Below, one piece after another: positions 34,586 through 47,605 of a DNA stretch of 64,000 nucleotides. How positions within the stretch are numbered: position 1 is the first letter of the stretch; each line of letters begins with the position of its first letter. A program made the position numbers and the translations under genes. The stretch comes from Euphorbia lathyris. Taxonomy: Eukaryota; Streptophyta; Magnoliopsida; Malpighiales; Euphorbiaceae. Below the pieces are notes generated by a model that was not told where the DNA came from, made no database searches, and saw only the letters and a program-made list of their open reading frames with translations. The stretch covers positions 55,261,501 through 55,325,500 of the forward strand of contig NC_088918.1 of assembly GCF_963576675.1 (NCBI RefSeq). Direction: 5' to 3'.

Positions 34586-36060
34586 AAAGTGAGATCAAAA
34601 GAGATGTCAGAGACCGACGACCTTACTCTGATCTTAAAATTAGCAAAATTAAGAAAGATGGATGCTCTTCTAGATGTTTATTCTCCTTTGGATACTGATA
34701 GGTATATGCGACTTCCATCTTTGTTTGGTAGGTCTAAAAATGACATTTTTGGTTTCTTAAAGACACTAATTCTTAAACATTCCAATAGTTAGACATTTCA
34801 GTTTCTATCTGCTGCAGGGAAGGAAGTGTTACTGAAGTCAATAACACGAGCTTTCCCCATACATAAGTACTTTTATGCTTTCAAAATCAATCTGTGATGA
34901 ACTACAGAAAAAGATAAATTCTTTCTGGTGGGGTGCGAAGGAGAATGAAGCTTGAAGAATTCATTGGTGTATCTAAGATAAGTTGACTATGCGTAAAGAT
35001 CATGGTGGGTTGGGTTTTCGTAATTTACAAGACTTTAATTTCGCACAAGTTTGGAAACTTATTGATACTCCTAATACGTTGATCAACAGATTGTTCAAAA
35101 CTAAATCTTATGCTCGTAGGTTTTTCCTTTCCTCTAAATTGGGCAATGACCGTAGTTTTCTTTAGAGAAGCGTATGAAGTTCGATTAAGATTATCCAAAA
35201 AGGTATTCGATGGAAGATTGAGAGAGGAGATTCGGTTTTAGGATGACATGATTCATGGTTAATAAATGAAGAATGTCGTCACACCACCTCTGTTTGCACT
35301 AATGAAAACAAAGATGCGATGGTTTCTGATCTTCTTATACTAGAAACTTACATTTGGAATCAGAGTAGGTTAATTGAATGGTTCTCGTCTCGGAAAGTCG
35401 ATATTATTTCTAACATGGTGGTGTCTACGGCAAATAAAGATGATAAGCTCATTCAGAATTTTTATAGAGATGGTTTATACTTGTCTAAATCGGGTTATCA
35501 TTTGCTTGAAGATACATGCACCGAGAGCCTCACTAGTGCGGGTTGGAGTGGATTATGGGGTGTTCGTATTCCGGGTAAAATCAAATTGTTTATGTGGAAA
35601 TTATGTGCTAAACTATTGCCTCTTAGACCAAAACTGATACAACGCCATGTTATTATTTCGAGTAATTGCTTATTATGCTCATCAGATATTGAACATGGTT
35701 TCCATTTATTCTCGGTTTGTGATTTTGCCAAGGCGTGTTGGGGAAGGCTAGTTTGCAAGCTCCTAGACCCAAATGGGATTGAGTGTTGCATATGCTATGA
35801 ACAGTGGGTAGAGAGGAAGCGAGCATGTCTGTTATTATTTTATGGGAAATCGGGCAGCAACGTAATGCCAAACTATGGATGGAGAAGTGCAGGTCTCTCA
35901 TGACTGCTGTTACAAGTGCATGTTGTTTCCTGTCAGAATGGAACGAGGAACGGTAGGAGGGAGATGATCGAGTTCTGGGCTAGATATTGGAGACCCTACT
36001 TTGATGCTAGAGTTATAAGAGTTGATAAATGTGGATATTGTAAAGTATGCAATTAAGGTT
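34586..36060 (+). pseudogene. LINE ORF2 fragment: RT C-terminus and zf-RVT
   Basis: Segments in different frames add up to a plant L1-type ORF2: YMRLPSLFGRSKNDIFGFLK (34700-34760), AGKEVLLKSITRAFP (34818-34862), FWWGAKENEA, KDHGGLGFRNLQDFN (34999 on), then an open 194-codon stretch (35319-35903). The latter holds the zinc-binding RT-associated domain with WGVRIPGKIKLFMWKLC, LPLRPKL, NCLLCSSDIEHGFHLFSVC and the CxxC...H...C pattern. Several stops and shifts make it non-functional. No upstream endonuclease was found, so it is 5'-truncated. Confidence 0.87.
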
Positions 36061-36288
36061 ACATGTTAGGGGAATTTATGTGTTCCTTTTTTCTGCATAA
36101 TAATACGTTCTATTCATATGATGTCAAAGGTAAACCTCGTAGTTTGATAGATTGCACACCATAATCTAGCTCACGGACACACGTTACTCTTTGAGTGGGG
36201 ATTGTTTGCTCACAATGACAATTTACATTTGCCAAAATTGTCATTCCACGATTCCATGCATGGAATGATGTATGTTGGTGTGATTTAC

Positions 36289-36818
36289 TGTCACGTTCGT
36301 GTCTAAATTTTTAGAATTTATATCTTGATATTAGTATATATTATAAGTATTGGGTATATGATATTAATTTGGTGCTATAGAAAAAGTTTGGAGTTAATTT
36401 GATGGTTTTAAGTGTAAATTAAAAGTTTAGGATAATTTTAAAAGATTATATAAAGATGGAGGATCAAACGGGATATTCGTCAAGTTTGAGATATATATAT
36501 CTCAAATCCGTAGGCGGTATAGGCGGTGATGATCATATATATTATTTTCTTTTCTTTTTCTTTCATATTTATTATCAGTTTTCTCTGAACCGTTTCTTCA
36601 CTGTTTCTTTGATTTACGGAGATTCGACCGTTCGAATCACTCGAAATTTAAAACATAGTATCCTTATGTATAGATCTAAGTCCTAACCAAAGAGTTTTTA
36701 AGTTTCGGCAATGTTTGGAGGGAAACGTCTTAGACAGAATTTAGAGGAGAATTGAACGTGTGTGTTTTCCTCAATTAGAGACCAATGTAAGTAACTATCA
36801 ACTATATTTTGAGTTTTA

Positions 36819-36881
<63 letters not shown>

Positions 36882-37903
36882 CAAAGAATTTTCAGAAATT
36901 GATATTTTAAAGTTATACAGGAATTTTGTAAAATTGGGGTTTTTCATGGTTTTGCTTTTTATTGTGAAATTATGGTTCAAATGAAGCTATTAACTATGCT
37001 TCTATGTGATTTTCAGATTTTAGTTGATTATGTTGATTTAAGGTTTACTTTGGTTGATTAACTTTAGAATTTTTATTGATTAAGGATTGATATTTTGAAT
37101 AACTGTGGTTATTTTTACAAAAGAGCTAATTTAAGCCAAATGATTTATGGTTATGAAATAGTTTGGAATTTGATTGTGAAAGGAAATTTGAGCACGTTAT
37201 GATTTTATGATTTTATATCCATCGAGAGTTATCCGGATCAGTGGTTTTATATTTGAAGACCATGTTCAGTGAGGGACATGACCTGTGTACACAGTCTGAA
37301 GACCTATCGGGTATGGCAGTGAAGTGTCGGGTAAGACCATATGGGATATGCAATGTTAAGAGACGTCTCGACTATATGTGTGGTTATGGATTGATACTGA
37401 AACTCGATGATGGATACAATGTTTTAAGTTCATTTGGATTATGTTTTCGGTTATGATTGATTTTGATATAAGGTTTTACATTTGATTGAATACGAGTTGG
37501 TTTGATAAAACACTTATTTGATTATAAGTTGGTTTTTATAGCTGATAGTTTCTAACTGAGATTTCTGTCTCACATTTTTAAATGTTTTAATGTTTTTAGG
37601 TGAAAAAGTACAAGGTATAGAGAATGTTACCGACCGTTTAGGCGATGTTTGGAAGTTGGCTGCTTATTGTTAGACTTATGGTTCGAACTTTGATATTTCA
37701 ATTGGAATATAATGGAGTTGGTACATATACGTTGAGGTCCTCGAATGACTAATGTAGTAGGAATATGAATTATTTTAGAATATATATTGGAGAGGAAGAC
37801 GTTATTATGATATATGGATAAATTGGAGACTCCTAAGTATTGATTATGATCTTTCTATTTTACGCCCGATGCCAATTGAGATCGTTTAGGATCGGGTGTG
37901 ATA
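36289..37903 (+). repeat. Solo LTR with target duplication
   Basis: 1615 bp, starting TGTCACGTTC and ending CGGGTGTGATA. The bases TTTAC precede (36284-36288) and follow (37904-37908) it. The GGGTGTGA end and the segment with GTCGGGTAAGACCATA are typical of chromovirus-like gypsy LTRs, so that lineage is likely but not proven. Orientation is inferred from that end. Confidence 0.75.
36821..36879. repeat. (AT)n microsatellite in the solo LTR
   Basis: About 59 bp of pure AT dinucleotides. Confidence 0.96.
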
Positions 37904-37908
37904 TTTAC

Positions 37909-39195
37909 CCTTCTTCTATTGGTCCACGCGACTTAGCAGTTGTATGCCTTTATTCAGCTTGATCTAGTAGTTGTCCTCGTGACACGTGTCTTTACTTCAT
38001 ATATTTGATGAACATAAGTCTCGATTAAGTCGTCATTCCTCATTTCATTTATGATTGAAATTACATGTTTTACACTTTGAAATAATTTTTTTATAATTTT
38101 TCTATAATCACGCTATATCTATAAAAAAATTGATTTCCAAATATTAAAACTTATATTTCGAACACATATAAAATTAATAGTATTATATTAATCGAGTTTT
38201 ATGTTAAAATTTTATTTAATTGATCATCGCGAATTTAATGTGATAAAAAGTAAAAGATTGTAGATTTGATAGGTAGATGAGGATGATTTTTGATCTTAAT
38301 TATAAGAAACAATAATTAAGCTTGTCTTGAGGCTAATAATAGTGAAAGTATTTTCTTGGGGAACTAAAAAGAAAACCTTATCATGAGTGTTATTTTTTGG
38401 ACCTTCATTGGAAATCTTGCAAAGCTTATTATGTGAAATTATTTATCAATTTATAGCAAATAGTTTCGTTTTCATTATAAATCTAACTTAAGTAAAAAAG
38501 AAAGAAAGAGACATTTCATACTTGAAGATATTGATTGGTTTAGGTCATATATGGTTCCGAATATATAAATTTAATCTCTTTTTTTCTTTCAAAAATGTAT
38601 GGTTTAGAATGGAATCATTTAAATCGTACCTTTCTGTTTTAGCCGTGTTATATGACCTAAACCTAAAAAATATAGAGCATAATTTTCCGAGCATAACAAT
38701 TTGTACTTAATACCCACTGCCCGTACCTTGTTAAAAAAAAAACAGGGTTGTTCAAAAAAAAAAAGGCAACTCATCATATCAAAGAATAGAGCTCCAACTA
38801 CCTTCATTTCTTACAAGTTGGATTCTACGAGTATTATTGCATTGTGTGACCAGGTAATCTATTAAAAATTTGCATTTTTTCCAAGAATAGCTAGGTAGCT
38901 TTGTCACAAGTGGTATAAGTATAGTGAAAAAAAAAAAAAAAAATCAAATTTGAGAGTTCCAAGAAGCAGTATGAAACTTAGAAAAAATAGAACAACACCC
39001 AGTAAAGAAAAAAAATGAGATAAAACATTGTTGATTAAAAAGGAGAATTTGGAGTTTTTTGTTTTTTGTTTTTTTTTTTTTTATCTCCGTTGCTGTTTAT
39101 TAATGAATATGAGTCTTGTTATCTGATAAGTTTCGTTTTGTCATGTCTTTTGATAAGTTTCTTTTTTTCTTTTCAATTTTTGAATCAAAAGTTCT
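37909..39195. other. Non-coding sequence between LINE pieces
   Basis: No ORF that I can support. It has several A-runs (38731-38740, 38756-38764, 38928-38943) and T-runs. If the LINE pieces on either side are one element, part of this is later insertion. Confidence 0.35.
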
Positions 39196-39204
39196 TTTTC
39201 CATC

Positions 39205-39592
39205 TATGGCATCATCGAGTAATCACTCTGGAGAATTCATTCTAGTTAAGATGAGAGATTTTCAAGGAAATCTCAATCTTCAGCTAACTGAGGCCGTGAC
39301 TATCAAAGAAACTTTAAGTTGGATTAAAATGCATCATCCCACTGAGAAAAATTCAAATTCAGTCAGATTGTCTCGTCATAGTTAAGGCAATTCAAATGAG
39401 TTTAGAAGGTCTTTCGTATTTAGTTGACATTATTTCTGATTGTATTCATTTATTACGAGATTTAGAGTTGTGCTCTATCTCTTTTATTAAGCATTCAGCG
39501 AATTCGACTGCCCATACTCTAGCAAAAATGGTCAATTTTGTGTCTATTCGGGATAAGTGGGCCTTAACAATATTCCTTCATCTGATTTAAAT
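39205..39592 (+). pseudogene. LINE RNase H domain fragment
   Basis: Two overlapping frames give one RVT_3-type RNase H: EAVTIKETLSWIKMHHPT, then in the +1 frame SDCLVIVKAIQMSLEGL, ELCSISFIKHSANSTAHTLA and a Trp-containing end. The shift occurs near 39345. This is the expected last domain of a plant LINE ORF2 and could be the missing end of the fragment at 34586-36060. Confidence 0.8.
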
Positions 39593-39647
39593 TAATAAAA
39601 CTTGAGTTTGAGCTTTTATACATACTTACGTATATAAAGTATAAGGC

Positions 39648-40331
39648 AAATAATTATAAGGTCCCTATATTTTTACTTAACTCACTAGTAGATTCATCAT
39701 GTTATTATAAGGTCCTTAGGTTTTACCTTAATCAACTCTTTGGTCCCTTTATTTATTTTTATATATGAAAGTACAACATTGCCCCTATTTATAATTTATA
39801 CAAATAAAATAACTTATCTTCTACTTTTCAAATTTAATCAAAATAGTTTTAATGAAGATTGTGTAGTATATATACACTGAAATTCTTATACTTGTGTATA
39901 TTAATTATAAAAAGAAAATTATATTTCTTATTCTCTTAAAAAATCACTTTTATAATTTTATATTGTTATATTCCAATTTTAATAATTTTAACAATATTTA
40001 TCATTCATTTTTTAATAAATAAGCTCTACACTACTAAATTAAAATTTATAATTATATGAAAATTAATAAAAAAAGTAATTAATATTGGAGAGATTATTAT
40101 TATGAAAGAAAAAACATAAAATAGGAAAAATGAATATTTTATTATTAAAACATATAGCAAAGGGTAATTATGGTATTTTAAATTTTATAATTAGTCTAAC
40201 TTGACCATTCGCTCAAATATAAGGACTAAAGAATTGACGAAAATAAAAACCGAGAGACTATATAATCATTTCTAAAAACATAGGGACTAACTAATGTATT
40301 ACGTAAAAATATAGAGACTTTATAATTATTT
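39648..40331. mobile_element. MITE with imperfect terminal inverted repeats
   Basis: The left end, AAATAATTATAAGGTCCCTA, is the near-complement of the right end TAGAGACTTTATAATTATTT, and the similarity continues inward (TATTTTTAC). No coding capacity. The interior is AT-rich. TSDs could not be confirmed. The ends resemble Mutator-type MITEs seen widely in plants. Confidence 0.65.
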
Positions 40332-40559
40332 ACTCTAAAAATATAACAATATCAATATTTCACAAACCGCTTGAAATAAAGTGTTTGGTGTTTTTTTTTT
40401 AAATTTTGATTTTAAGTGTTTTGGAACAAAAAAAAATGAAGTTTTTTGACAAAATTATTCCTTTTTTTTCCGTAATACACGTTTCTTTTAGGTAGTGCTT
40501 AATAATTTCTAAGTTCATGATCACTACAACAAAATGTGGTTATGGAGGCAGTTTTTTTC

Positions 40560-40790
40560 GTTTGTAGGGGCGGTTAAAACCGCCCATACAAAGTCTAGGG
40601 GCGGTTTTATTAACCGCTCCAAATCCGTCTCCAAAAGGTGCGGAGCTACAGATTACCGACGAAAACAGTCTTTGTCGGGGTAGATTTTTTTTACCGACGG
40701 ATTTGTATAGGGGCGGTTTAAACCGTCCCTACAACTTCTTTTAAAATGTCTAATTTTTATTATAGGGGCGGTTTTAACCGCCCCTACTTG
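40560..40790. repeat. Subterminal GGGGCGGTTTTAACCGCCCC-type repeats
   Basis: At least five variants of (T)AGGGGCGGTT, and partial or full palindromes with AACCGCCC, occur at about 40567, 40602, 40709 and 40765. CACTA transposase regulators bind such subterminal repeats. The other end of the element lacks this motif. Confidence 0.75.
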
Positions 40791-41689
40791 GGATTTATTT
40801 ATTATTATTATTTATATACATATTTTATATTCCAATTGGTACCTAATAATAATTATAGTTAATTTTAAATAAAGAACTCATAGAAAAAAGTATATAATAT
40901 CAAAATATTTAAATTTTGATACATTATAATTCAATACAAGATTTTAAAGGAAACTAAACTTAATGGAACATGCCATTTCAATATCACTAGTTTTATGTTG
41001 ATCATTTCAATTCAATATAAAAAAATATAACTTGAGATTTCCTATTGTTTCAAAGACACTTCGCCTCATCTGTGCTCACATCCCGTCTCTTCAATAACCA
41101 TTTAGTGCCCATACTACTTCGAATCCAATCCCACTCTGCATTTGAAAATAAAACACAAACATGATATGTAAGAAATCATCAGCGCCAGAGGATTTGCAAA
41201 ATTACAAATTGAATTGAGAAATCTGGAATCCCATTTACTTCCTCATTCTAAAAAGAATAAAAAAAAGAGTAGTGTAGCATAATTAGTACATCTAATCCAA
41301 ATCCAACGAATCATATATATACATACACCCCATTAATAAATCATAATCCATATCACAACAATCATACCTAAAAGTAATGTTAAAAAGTAGAGTAACTCCA
41401 TAGACAATCATGTTCACCATCATGACAATCAAGTCCATAATTCACATGTTCAAGTTCAATCCATTACTAGTATTTGGATATAGACAAGTTCAAACCACAA
41501 ATTGACTTTTAACCTTTAATGCAATGAGTAACTCTACAATAATTCACATGTAAATCTGGAAAAGGCAGGAGGATAATGCAGCAATTCTATAATTCAACAA
41601 TTTATATCTTCTGTAGAGATTGTGACTATTAATTCCACATTAGAAGCTTAAACAAACAAATTAGTGCTAAAATAATTAAGAACATACCT

Positions 41690-43105
41690 ATTTCAACTAA
41701 AGTAGAGATCATGGCTTGAATTTGATGAGTTATGTGATGGGACTTGATAGAATGAAGGTGTATTCCCTCTAATTCTAACACCACAAACCTATTAAAAAGA
41801 AAGATAAAGTAAATAATAATAATAGAATACGGTTTTAAAACCATATGAGGAACACATCATTACCTGATTGTCAATTTCTTGAGTATTAGGCATCCATTGT
41901 CCAGGAAATTTTTGAGATAGAAAAGCATCCACAACAGTCAATTTGTTGGAGACTATCTCATGCCTAGCAGCTAAATCTTCATATTTTCCATATACTACCA
42001 CGTGTCTAGTAGCCAAATTGTCATATTTGTCACATACTTCCTCATGCCTAGTGGACAAATCACTAAATTTAGAAGTGATGTCATTCAACTTCACTTTAAG
42101 TGATTCCACGTCATGTGATTGACTTGATGAATTCCATCTTCCTCCGACATCATAAGAGGTAGATCCAAAGTAACTTCTTGGAGTTGGTCCCAATCCTAAA
42201 CCCCTGACACGACCATTATATTCCTTTCCAAAAACATCTTCAAATACCTTCTCATTTATTTCACTTGTAGAGGCACTTGAATTAAGGCTTCGTTTAGCTT
42301 GAAGTGTAAAAGTTGTATCCTACAAATTAATAATAACAAATTAATTTTATAAATGCATAATTACTAATTACTTACTCAACCATTTTGGTAGAGATTACCA
42401 TGAAATGTTTGGTACTCTATCAGGAATATCCGTCTCCACTTCCTCTCTAGATCTATTTCCATCACCATAGAATTTTGCTTTCAAGTCACTTTTGTAATTT
42501 CGCCATTTCTTGTTAATCGATTTTAGAATCCAACTGTTTAATTCGGGTGGAAACACAAATCGATCCTGCTAAAAAGAAAATATATGTTCATTATAAAATT
42601 TAAATAGTAGCAAACTAAACAAGACAATATTTAAATTACCTTAACAATACATAACATTTTTCGATGGAATGACTCAAAATCTCCATGACTCCATTTAGGG
42701 ATATTTAAAGGTGCAAGTTGTCCATTAATTACAATTGCACCGAAAAACGATCCTAAAGTACTTCCTTCCCTTGTGCAAGACACTCCAAACTTATCCACCT
42801 CAATAAAAAATTTCTCACTAGTGTTCATATTCCACACTGAAGACATTATATTCTTTCCTCGCTTCTTATGTCTTTTTCCGTCATTATCTAAAACAAAATA
42901 CGATTGTTGAAATAGAAACCTTCTACATACTTATATAAAAGGAAATTCATATAAGAAAATCAAAAGCTTAAAAGGTACCGATAACTTCTATGTAGTCATT
43001 ATCATTGATTTGCTCATCTTGGGATGGAGAATTTTGAATTTGTACTTCTGGCTCATCGTGATCATCATCTGATTCTATTCTTAATTTTCTTAATCGCCGA
43101 GGCAT
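41690..43105 (-). CDS. TNPA-like gene of the CACTA element (Transposase_24 type)
   Basis: The ATG at 43105 begins MPRRLRKLRIESDDD. Supported junctions: exon 1 to 42979, intron 42978-42888, exon 2 42887-42640, intron 42639-42566, exon 3 from 42565. Exon 2 has VWNMNTSEKFFIEVDKFG and GSFFGAIVINGQ. Exon 3 has FPPELNSWILKSINKKWRNY. The next exon starts at 42319 and encodes VFGKEYNGRVRGLGLGPTP, a signature of plant CACTA-associated Transposase_24 proteins, followed by a repeat-rich coiled coil (LSTRHEEVCDKYDNLATRH). The nearest GT-AG pair between exon 3 and the next exon does not keep frame, so another donor or an indel is present. The protein would bind subterminal repeats and assist the transposase. 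Confidence 0.72.
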
Positions 43106-43210
43106 CTTCAATGCTGCAAAAATTCTTAAAAAGAACAACAATAATTCTCAAAAGTTGAATAAAGATGCAATTAGGATGTTCAAATAAAAGAAAGACTATT
43201 TTTTAATATT

Positions 43211-46200
43211 TTAATCATCTTCAGATACATCAGTACGAACCCAACTAGGATGTTCATCCAATACAAAAGACATACTAATATCATTATCTACCATTTCCTC
43301 GTTACCCATATCAAACACATCTCTAGGTGTAACCCTCCTAACTACATACCAAGCAGTGTTTTTTGGATCAGAAACATAATAAACTTGCTCAACTTGTGAG
43401 GAAAATACATAAGGATCATCTTCAAATTTATGTCCAGTATGTATTAGACGAGAAGAATTAACAAGAGTGAATCCAAATTCATCTTGTTTGATACCTATGC
43501 CATGATGAACATCAAACCAGTCACATTTGAATAACACTACTTTAAAACTACCATAATAATCCATTTCAACAATATCTCTAATTCTACCATAATACAAAAC
43601 ACCTCCAACTTCAGATACATTGACCACACCACTATTTTGAGTCACTCTTTGTTCTTCACGAGATGTTGTATGGAATCTAACTCCTTTTATGATAAAACCG
43701 GAAAATCTCTTAGTAACTTTGTTTGGACCTCTACCAAGTGCCTTAATTTCTTCTGAAATGGTCGTATTGTCATTCATTATAAGAACCTATCAAGGTACAA
43801 AGTTCAATATGTTTAGCTTTGGAATACTTATAAACTTATAAATGTATAAAGCTACCTTATTTTGAAACCATTCATGAAACTTTTCATTGATTATCTTTTA
43901 TATCTCACTCTCATCAAGACGAGCATGACGACGCCTTTTTTCTCTTTTCCAACCGTATGAATTCACTATATCACGAAAGTAATCTCATAAACAATTATTG
44001 AAACTAACTAATTATATTATTAAATTAATAGGAAAAATGTGTTTACTTCCGAAATGGTTCAATCTCATCACAATGTCGTAAAACATAACGATGTGCTTGA
44101 AGCAATGATAAGTCATCCAAGGTAATATTTTCTGCTTTTCCAATAGTTTGACCAGCACTTGAAAATAAATATTTGATATTGTCATCCAAAGGAGGATCCG
44201 GATTTCTTAAAGGCCGATTAAATCTAGTCTCTACTCCATCCAAGTATCTTGAACAAAAAACTAGACATTCTTCAGATACCATTCTGCAATTGATCCTTCT
44301 AGATGCGCTTTATTTCTCACAGATGATTTAAAAGGAACAAAACTCCTTCAAAAAGAAAGACTAAATTAGTTAACAAAGACAAGCAATATATATTTAGTAA
44401 AAGACATGACATACCTTTCTATAGGATACATCCATCTATATTGCACTGAACCACCCAATTTCACCTCTTCAATTAAATGTACAATCAAATGAACTACTAC
44501 AGTAAAAAAAATGAAGGAAGAAATGTCTTCTCCATATTGCATAGTGTTAAAACAATTCGCTCCTGGATTTTTTCAAGCTCTTCAATAACAATAACTTTTG
44601 AGCATATTGCTTTAAAAAATGCAGCTACTTCTATAGCAATTATAATCACTTCTTTTGATGGGCTACATGTTCGTAAAGCCACGGGAAGGAGTTCTTCAAT
44701 AAGAATATGACAATCGTGACTTTTTAACCCAATGATTTTGTGTTATTTAAGATTCACACACCTAGATGTGTTTGATGCATAACCATCCGGTAATTTCACA
44801 CTTTTAAGAACTTGATAGAAAACATCTTTCTCCTTTGATATCATATTGAAACAAGTTGTAGGCATCCTCTTATTTCTCTCATTCTCATCCACTTGGGGGT
44901 GGAGTTTATGTCTGATATTCATTTCTACCAAATCAAGACGCGCTTTCATGTTGTCCTTTGACTTATGGTCAAGATTCAATAGTGTGCCAACAAAATTATC
45001 ACAAATATTTTTCTCTATATGCATCACATCAAGATTATGACACAAAAGGTTGAATTCCCAATATGGCAGTTTATAAAAAATACTTTTCTTCTTCCACCAT
45101 TTTTGTGTATATACTGATGTAAATTCAATGTCATCTAACTGTCTTACCACATCAGTACCACTAGCTCGTAAAGGAGTCTTTATGTGCTCCTCTGTGCCAT
45201 CAAAAAATTCCTTTTGATAAGGAAATGGATGACCATCAGGCAACCACCGATGATGACCCATGTAGCAATGTTTGCCACTATTCCATAACCATTTTGAATC
45301 AGTTGATTCCCCACAACAAGGACATGCAAACTCACCTTTCGTGGTCCATCCAGACAAATAAGCATAAGCAAGGAAGTCATTTATGGTCCACATTAATGTT
45401 GCACGCATATTAAAATATTGTTTAGTAGAACCATCATAAGTTTGTACCCTTTCCCATAATAGCTTCAGCTCTTCAATTAAAGGTTGTAAGTAAGTATCAA
45501 TGTTATTTACTGGACCTTTAGGTCCGGGAATGATCATTGATAAGATCAAAGAAGACTGTTTCGTACAACTCCAAGGTGGCAAGTTATAAGTGATCAACAC
45601 AACGGGCCACGTGCTATAAGAAGTGCTCATGGTTCTGAAAGGATTAAAACCATCACTGGAAAGAGCAAGTCTAATATTCCTAGCATCAGATGCAAAATCA
45701 GGATATCGAGCATTGAATGATTTCCATGCTTCTCCATCTGCTGGATGCCTAAGTAACCCATCCTTCTTGCGATAGTCTTCATGCCATCTCATATCATTCG
45801 ATGTTTTTGATGAGAAAAACAACCTCTTCAACCTAGGAATCAAGGGGAAGTACCTCAGAATTTTTGCAGCTTTCTTTTTTCCTTTGGTAGAAGATGTCTC
45901 AACATCACTAACACCAACAACATTTTCTTTTTTTTCTTTCATTACCCATCGAGATGATCCACATTTACTACACAATTCTTCATTTTTTCTCTCTCCCCAA
46001 AATAATGTGCAATGATTTGGGCAACCATCAATTTTTTTATAATTGAGACCCAATGTCTGAATTATTTTCTTAGATTGGTAATATGATTTGGGCAGCAATA
46101 CACCTTCAGGAAATGCGTCAAGCAACAAATCTAATAACACACTAAATGATTTCCCCGTCCACCCATTCAAACATTTGAGATGATACAAGTTCAATATGAA

Positions 46201-46768
46201 AGATAATTTAGAGAAACTCTTACACCCTGGATAGAGTTCTTCGTTAATATATTTCAGCAAAGTCTTAAACTCATCGTCATCAATTCTAGTGTTTTGTCCA
46301 AGCTCCTCTTCTCCATCACTTTCCTCATTTGTCTCTTCGGTTTCTATTTCACATCTTACTCTATCCATAATTGACACCTCTTCATTAACTTGATCTACAA
46401 CCTCCAAGGCATCACGTAATAATACTTCCATGTTATTTGGTATGCTAGTGTTACTCTGCATACTACATTCTTGCACATGTTCGATATTGAACTGATGTGT
46501 AGCACTTGAAAAGAGTGAAAAAGGTGAGTTGTTATATTCCTCCCCATGAAATACCCATCTAGTGTATGCTTTAAGAAAACCCATCACATATCAAATGTTC
46601 TCTTACTTTTACGGCTATTTGAAAAGAACAATTAACGCATTTAACACAAGGGCACATGATTTTCCCATTTTCAGAAGCATTTCGGAATGAGAATTCAATA
46701 AAATTCTCTACTCCTCTTCTATATTGACTACTAGATCTAGGTTGATTCATCCAAGTTTTCTCCATTCC
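43211..46768 (-). pseudogene. TNPD/TNP2-like CACTA transposase, broken
   Basis: The ATG at 46768 opens MEKTWMNQPRS and a transposase-associated N-domain with CPCVKCVNC. A one-base indel near 46595 shifts into the long ORF 46587-44743. That ORF carries the TNP2 family core: KIDGCPNHCTLFWGERKNEE, FNPFRTMSTSYSTWPVVL, PGPKGPVNNIDTYLQPLIEE, GEFACPCCG and GHHRWLPDGHPF, then LLCHNLDVMHIEKNICDN. A TAA at 44743, probably from CAA, stops it. The same chain continues to 44497 with another shift, then LGGSVQYRWMYPIER (DUF4218), 44282-44043, and DUF4216 at 43777-43211 (YYGSFKVVLFKCDWFDV). These breaks make it a pseudogene. Confidence 0.88.
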
Positions 46769-46801
46769 TACATAATAAAATGAAGATTGAAATAGAATCA
46801 A

Positions 46802-47040
46802 TATTAACCATAGGTTCAGATATATTAATTTAACTAAAATTTGTCCTACTTTTATTTATAGGTTGAAATTTTATTAACAATTAAAAGTAATTATTGTAAG
46901 TACTAAAGAGAGTAGATCCTAAATTACGGCAATTTACTAAATTAGGGCGTTATAGGTTTGTGATTACACTATAGAACTAAATCCAGTATTCCAAAAAACA
47001 TAAAAATAAATTGTTGATATATATAGTAATGGAACAACAA
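46802..47040. other. Upstream region of the CACTA transposase
   Basis: Non-coding AT-rich sequence between the transposase start and the inverted repeat. No promoter motif stands out. Confidence 0.35.
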
Positions 47041-47605
47041 CAGTAATGGAACGTAGGATGACTTGCTATTTTGCTGCAAGTGAAACATAACATCCTCAGA
47101 GCATAGTCTTCTTTCTCCATTATTTCAAGTAGGATGAGTGATATTTTAGATGCCGAAAAATGCTTAGATACTTCAATTCAACTGTTCTAAATCAAGATCA
47201 ATGTGATAATCAATGGTGATTGGTCACATAAACCATTATTCTACAACACAATATGACCAGACTCGTTTACGGGTATGCTAGTTGAAATTTTATTTCTGAT
47301 TTCAATGGCCAAAGATATAATTCTAAAGCTTAAATGGAAAATCTCTTACCCCATCCCATGTTTTAGGAACTACATAGTTCATATTCACATATGCCCTTTC
47401 CTAACCTACTTGTTTTTTCTTTTTCAACTGAATATCAAAATTATATTGAGAAACTAACACTTTACGAAAGAACCAACAGAAAACAAGGGCACTCAAGCCC
47501 AACTGTCTAAAAATTGCATCTCCAATTAATCCCAGAAGACTATGCTCTGAGGATGTTATGTTTCACTTGCAGCAAAATAGCAAGTCATCCTACGTTCCAT
47601 CACTG
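47041..47605. repeat. Perfect 66-bp inverted repeat with 423-bp spacer
   Basis: Arms 47046-47111 and 47535-47600 are exact reverse complements. With one mismatch the arms extend to 71 bp (47041-47111 and 47535-47605). The spacer contains no gene I recognise. Long arms with no sequence change imply a recent origin or active correction. Confidence 0.95.

Noticed and set aside
36484..36510. Leader of a host gene around 36456
   Set aside because: It falls inside the solo LTR defined by TSD TTTAC.
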